From Cellulomonas sp. JZ18 (lineage in GTDB: Bacteria; Actinomycetota; Actinomycetes; Actinomycetales; Cellulomonadaceae), in contig NZ_CP045245.1 in assembly GCF_009720485.1 (NCBI RefSeq), forward strand, positions 1 through 64,000: 64,000 nucleotides of DNA. Reading direction: 5' to 3'. Positions 62,179 through 64,000 of this stretch are shown here, piece by piece. A model generated the notes under the pieces. It had not been told where the DNA came from and searched no databases. It saw nothing but the letters and a program-made list of their open reading frames with translations. The stretch's first letter is position 1. Each line of letters begins with the position of its first letter. Both the position numbers and the translations under genes were made by a program.

Positions 62179-63354
62179 ATGAAGGTCGCCCGCCGCGCGC
62201 ACGTGCCCCCGTTCGCCGTCATGGAGGTCCTCGCCGCCGCGAACGCGCGCCGCGCCGCCGGCGAGCACGTGCTCAACCTGTGCGCCGGCGAGCCGTCGAC
62301 GGGCGCGTCCGACGTCGTGCGGCAGCGGGCCGTCGACCTGCTGACCACCGGCGACCTCGGGTACACCGAGTCGCTCGGGGCGCCGGGGCTGCGGGCCGCG
62401 ATCGCCGCGCACTACCGGGACACGTACGCCGTCGACGTCGACCCGTCGCGCGTCGCGGTCGCGACCGGGTCGTCGGGCGGGTTCATGCTCGCGTTCCTCG
62501 CCGCGTTCGACGTGGGCGACCGCGTCGCGCTCGCCCGCCCGGGCTACCCGGCGTACGCGAACATCCTCACCGCGCTCGGCATCGAGGTCGTCGACCTGCC
62601 CTGCGGGCCGGAGCAGCGGTACCAGCCGACGGTCGCGCAGCTCGAGGCGCTCGACCGGCCCGTCGACGGGCTCGTCGTCGCGAGCCCCGCCAACCCGACC
62701 GGCACGATGATCGAGCCGGCCGAGCTCGCCGCGCTCGCGGCCTGGTGCGGGGACCACGGCGTGCGGCTGGTCAGCGACGAGATCTACCACGGCATCACCT
62801 ACCCCGACGCGTCCGGCAGCACGCCCGAGACCGCGACGGCCGCGCAGTACCTGGACGCGGGCGCGGTCGTCGTGAACTCGTTCTCCAAGTTCTGGGCGAT
62901 GACCGGCTGGCGCCTCGGGTGGCTCGTCCTGCCCGACGACCTCGTCACGCCCGTGGACGCGCTCGCGGGCAACGTCGCCCTGTGCCCGCCGGCGCTCGCG
63001 CAGCACGCCGGCGTCGCCGCCTTCAGCGCCGAGGGCATGGCCGCGGCCCGTGCGAACGTCGAGCGGTACGCGGCCAGCCGCCGGCTCCTGCTCGACCGCC
63101 TGCCGGACCTCGGCTGGGACCCCGTCGCCCCGGCCGACGGCGCCTTCTACCTGTACGGGGACGTGTCGGCGACGGGCCTGGACTCGGTGACGTACTGCGC
63201 GCGGCTCCTCGACGAGGCCGGTGTCGCGCTGACGCCCGGCAGCGACTTCGACCCCGTCGGCGGGCGGGACTGGGTGCGGCTGTCGTTCGCGTCGGCGCCC
63301 GAGGTCGTCGCCGAGGCGGCCGACCGCGTCGTGGAGTGGCAGCGGCGGCTCTAG
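62179..63354 (+). CDS. PLP-dependent aminotransferase, class I/II
   Basis: A 391-residue fold-type I aminotransferase. It has GEPSTGASDVVRQRAV near the N terminus, TGSSGGFMLAFLA, ASPANPTGTMIEP, SDEIYHGITYP and the PLP-lysine motif NSFSKFWAMTGWRLGW, with Arg of the carboxylate site in WVRLSFASAPE. Aspartate/aromatic-type substrates are likely; precise specificity is not readable. The stop overlaps the convergent gene by four bases. Confidence 0.92.
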   Translation: MKVARRAHVPPFAVMEVLAAANARRAAGEHVLNLCAGEPSTGASDVVRQRAVDLLTTGDLGYTESLGAPGLRAAIAAHYRDTYAVDVDPSRVAVATGSSGGFMLAFLAAFDVGDRVALARPGYPAYANILTALGIEVVDLPCGPEQRYQPTVAQLEALDRPVDGLVVASPANPTGTMIEPAELAALAAWCGDHGVRLVSDEIYHGITYPDASGSTPETATAAQYLDAGAVVVNSFSKFWAMTGWRLGWLVLPDDLVTPVDALAGNVALCPPALAQHAGVAAFSAEGMAAARANVERYAASRRLLLDRLPDLGWDPVAPADGAFYLYGDVSATGLDSVTYCARLLDEAGVALTPGSDFDPVGGRDWVRLSFASAPEVVAEAADRVVEWQRRL

Positions 63355-63707
63355 GCGCCCGGCGCCGCAGGCGCGGTGCCGACGACGACCGTCGCCCCGG
63401 CAGGCACGGCCCGGGTGACGCAGGCGTGCACCCGCTCGACGTCGGCGCGCCCCGCGTCCGCGGCAAGGACGAACGCGGCGCGGGTCGACGGCGCGTCGAG
63501 GGACGTGTACGCGTCGACCACGGCCGGGTCGGACGCGCACGCCCCCGCCCCGGACGCGTCGCCGGAGACGTAGACCGCCCACGGCCCCTCGTCGGGGATG
63601 TCGACGGCCGCGGGCCCGCCGAGCAGCATCGACACCGCGGCGAGCACGCTCGTCGCGAGCATCGCGGCCACGACCACGACGGCGGTCAGCCGGGTGCGTC
63701 GGCGCAT
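63351..63707 (-). CDS. Small secreted or membrane-anchored protein, unknown function
   Basis: A 118-residue protein with N-terminal RRRTRLTAVVVVAAMLATSVLAAVSMLLGG helix and a soluble domain with two Cys (GAGACASDPAVVDAY, ERVHACVTRAV), which may form a disulfide. No family is recognised. It converges with the aminotransferase and overlaps its stop. Confidence 0.7.
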   Translation of the reverse strand: MRRRTRLTAVVVVAAMLATSVLAAVSMLLGGPAAVDIPDEGPWAVYVSGDASGAGACASDPAVVDAYTSLDAPSTRAAFVLAADAGRADVERVHACVTRAVPAGATVVVGTAPAAPGA

Positions 63708-63761
63708 GAGGGTCCTCCCGGTGGGTGCCCGGCACCCTAACCCGGATGCGCCGCGCGACCG

Positions 63762-64000
63762 TCAGGCCGGACCGTCGCTGCCCGCCGGGTACTCCTCGAG
63801 CGGCGCCGCGTCGTCCGCCCACGCGGCGAGCACGGGCTCGACGATCCGCCACCCCTCCTCCGCCTCCGCGGCGCGGGCCGACAGGCGCGTGTCGCCCTCG
63901 ACCACCGCGAGCAGCAGCTGCCCGTACGGCGTCGGGTCCTGGCGGGCCAGCTCGGTGTCGAGCGTGACGGTCTCCAGCTCGAACGGGTCGCCGATGCCGT
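63762..64000 (-). CDS. zwf: Glucose-6-phosphate dehydrogenase, C-terminal part
   Basis: The window ends inside this gene; only the last 78 codons are present, so no start is visible. PYGQLLLAVVEGDTRLSARAAEAEEGW followed by RIVEPVLAAWADDAAPLEEYPAGSDGPA matches the conserved end of G6PD, with the YPAGS motif. The enzyme makes 6-phosphogluconolactone in the pathway that gnd continues. The stop is TGA at 63762-63764. Confidence 0.88.
   Translation of the reverse strand, partial: GIGDPFELETVTLDTELARQDPTPYGQLLLAVVEGDTRLSARAAEAEEGWRIVEPVLAAWADDAAPLEEYPAGSDGPA

Overview
The window is chromosomal DNA of a very GC-rich actinobacterium. It starts at the first base of dnaA and has the usual actinobacterial origin order: dnaA, oriC, dnaN, gnd, recF, dciA (DUF721), gyrB, gyrA, DUF3566, tRNA-Ile, DLW-39, tRNA-Ala, and then the ppiA, rhomboid, crgA, DUF881, sortase, trpG-like and pknB/pknA/pbpA/rodA/pstP/fhaB/fhaA block. 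A secreted GH9 cellulase with CBM3 and CBM2 modules, a PL1 pectate lyase, a GH64 beta-1,3-glucanase with a ricin-type lectin domain and a CebR/CelR-like operator point to Cellulomonas or a close relative. This is inferred from gene content, not from a search.

Layout. 1-12.7 kb: replication initiation and gyrase. 12.8-13.2 kb: two tRNAs around a 39-codon gene. 13.2-18.6 kb (minus): panE, a redox-type two-component operon (response regulator fused to a thioredoxin-reductase fold, a cyclic-nucleotide-domain histidine kinase, a UBP zinc-finger protein) and an acetyltransferase. 18.8-21.2 kb: GH9 cellulase. 21.4-27.1 kb: an Ala/Lys-rich membrane protein, cyclophilin, rhomboid protease, crgA, DUF881, class E sortase and a glutamine amidotransferase. 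27.2-36.2 kb: the Ser/Thr kinase and cell-shape operon read from fhaA to pknB. 36.4-38.8 kb: tRNA-Leu, a lipoprotein and pectate lyase. 38.8-45.7 kb: a radical-SAM spore-photoproduct-lyase-like protein, a methyltransferase, an AI-2E-family exporter and a speD-DUF4178-DUF350-speE operon. 46-51 kb: GH64 glucanase, an LAATG surface protein, an acetyltransferase, a highly structured RNA-like region with a 12-residue micro-ORF, and map. 51-54 kb: VanZ, arsenic genes arsC-arsR/arsM, and a decayed GH114-like gene. 54-64 kb: dinB, CPBP protease, two phosphatases, a phosphotransferase, a TetR-controlled SDR-LtrA pair with twin operators, an aminotransferase and the 3' end of zwf.

How it fits together. 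The origin block supplies initiation, clamp, helicase loading and gyrase. The kinase operon couples PASTA sensing of the wall to elongation/division enzymes, and crgA and sortase E act at the same surface; the LAATG protein is a likely sortase E substrate. The secreted hydrolases handle plant and fungal polysaccharide.

Data quality. At least eight genes or gene tails are broken by what looks like one missing C or G: dnaN, dciA (twice), gyrB, the response-regulator/TrxR fusion, crgA, pstP (twice) and speE; a regulatory palindrome may be affected too. Several of these genes are essential or normally conserved, all events are -1, and nearly all lie in C/G runs, so sequencing error is far more likely than biology. 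Frames were read through these points, and coordinates refer to the sequence as given.
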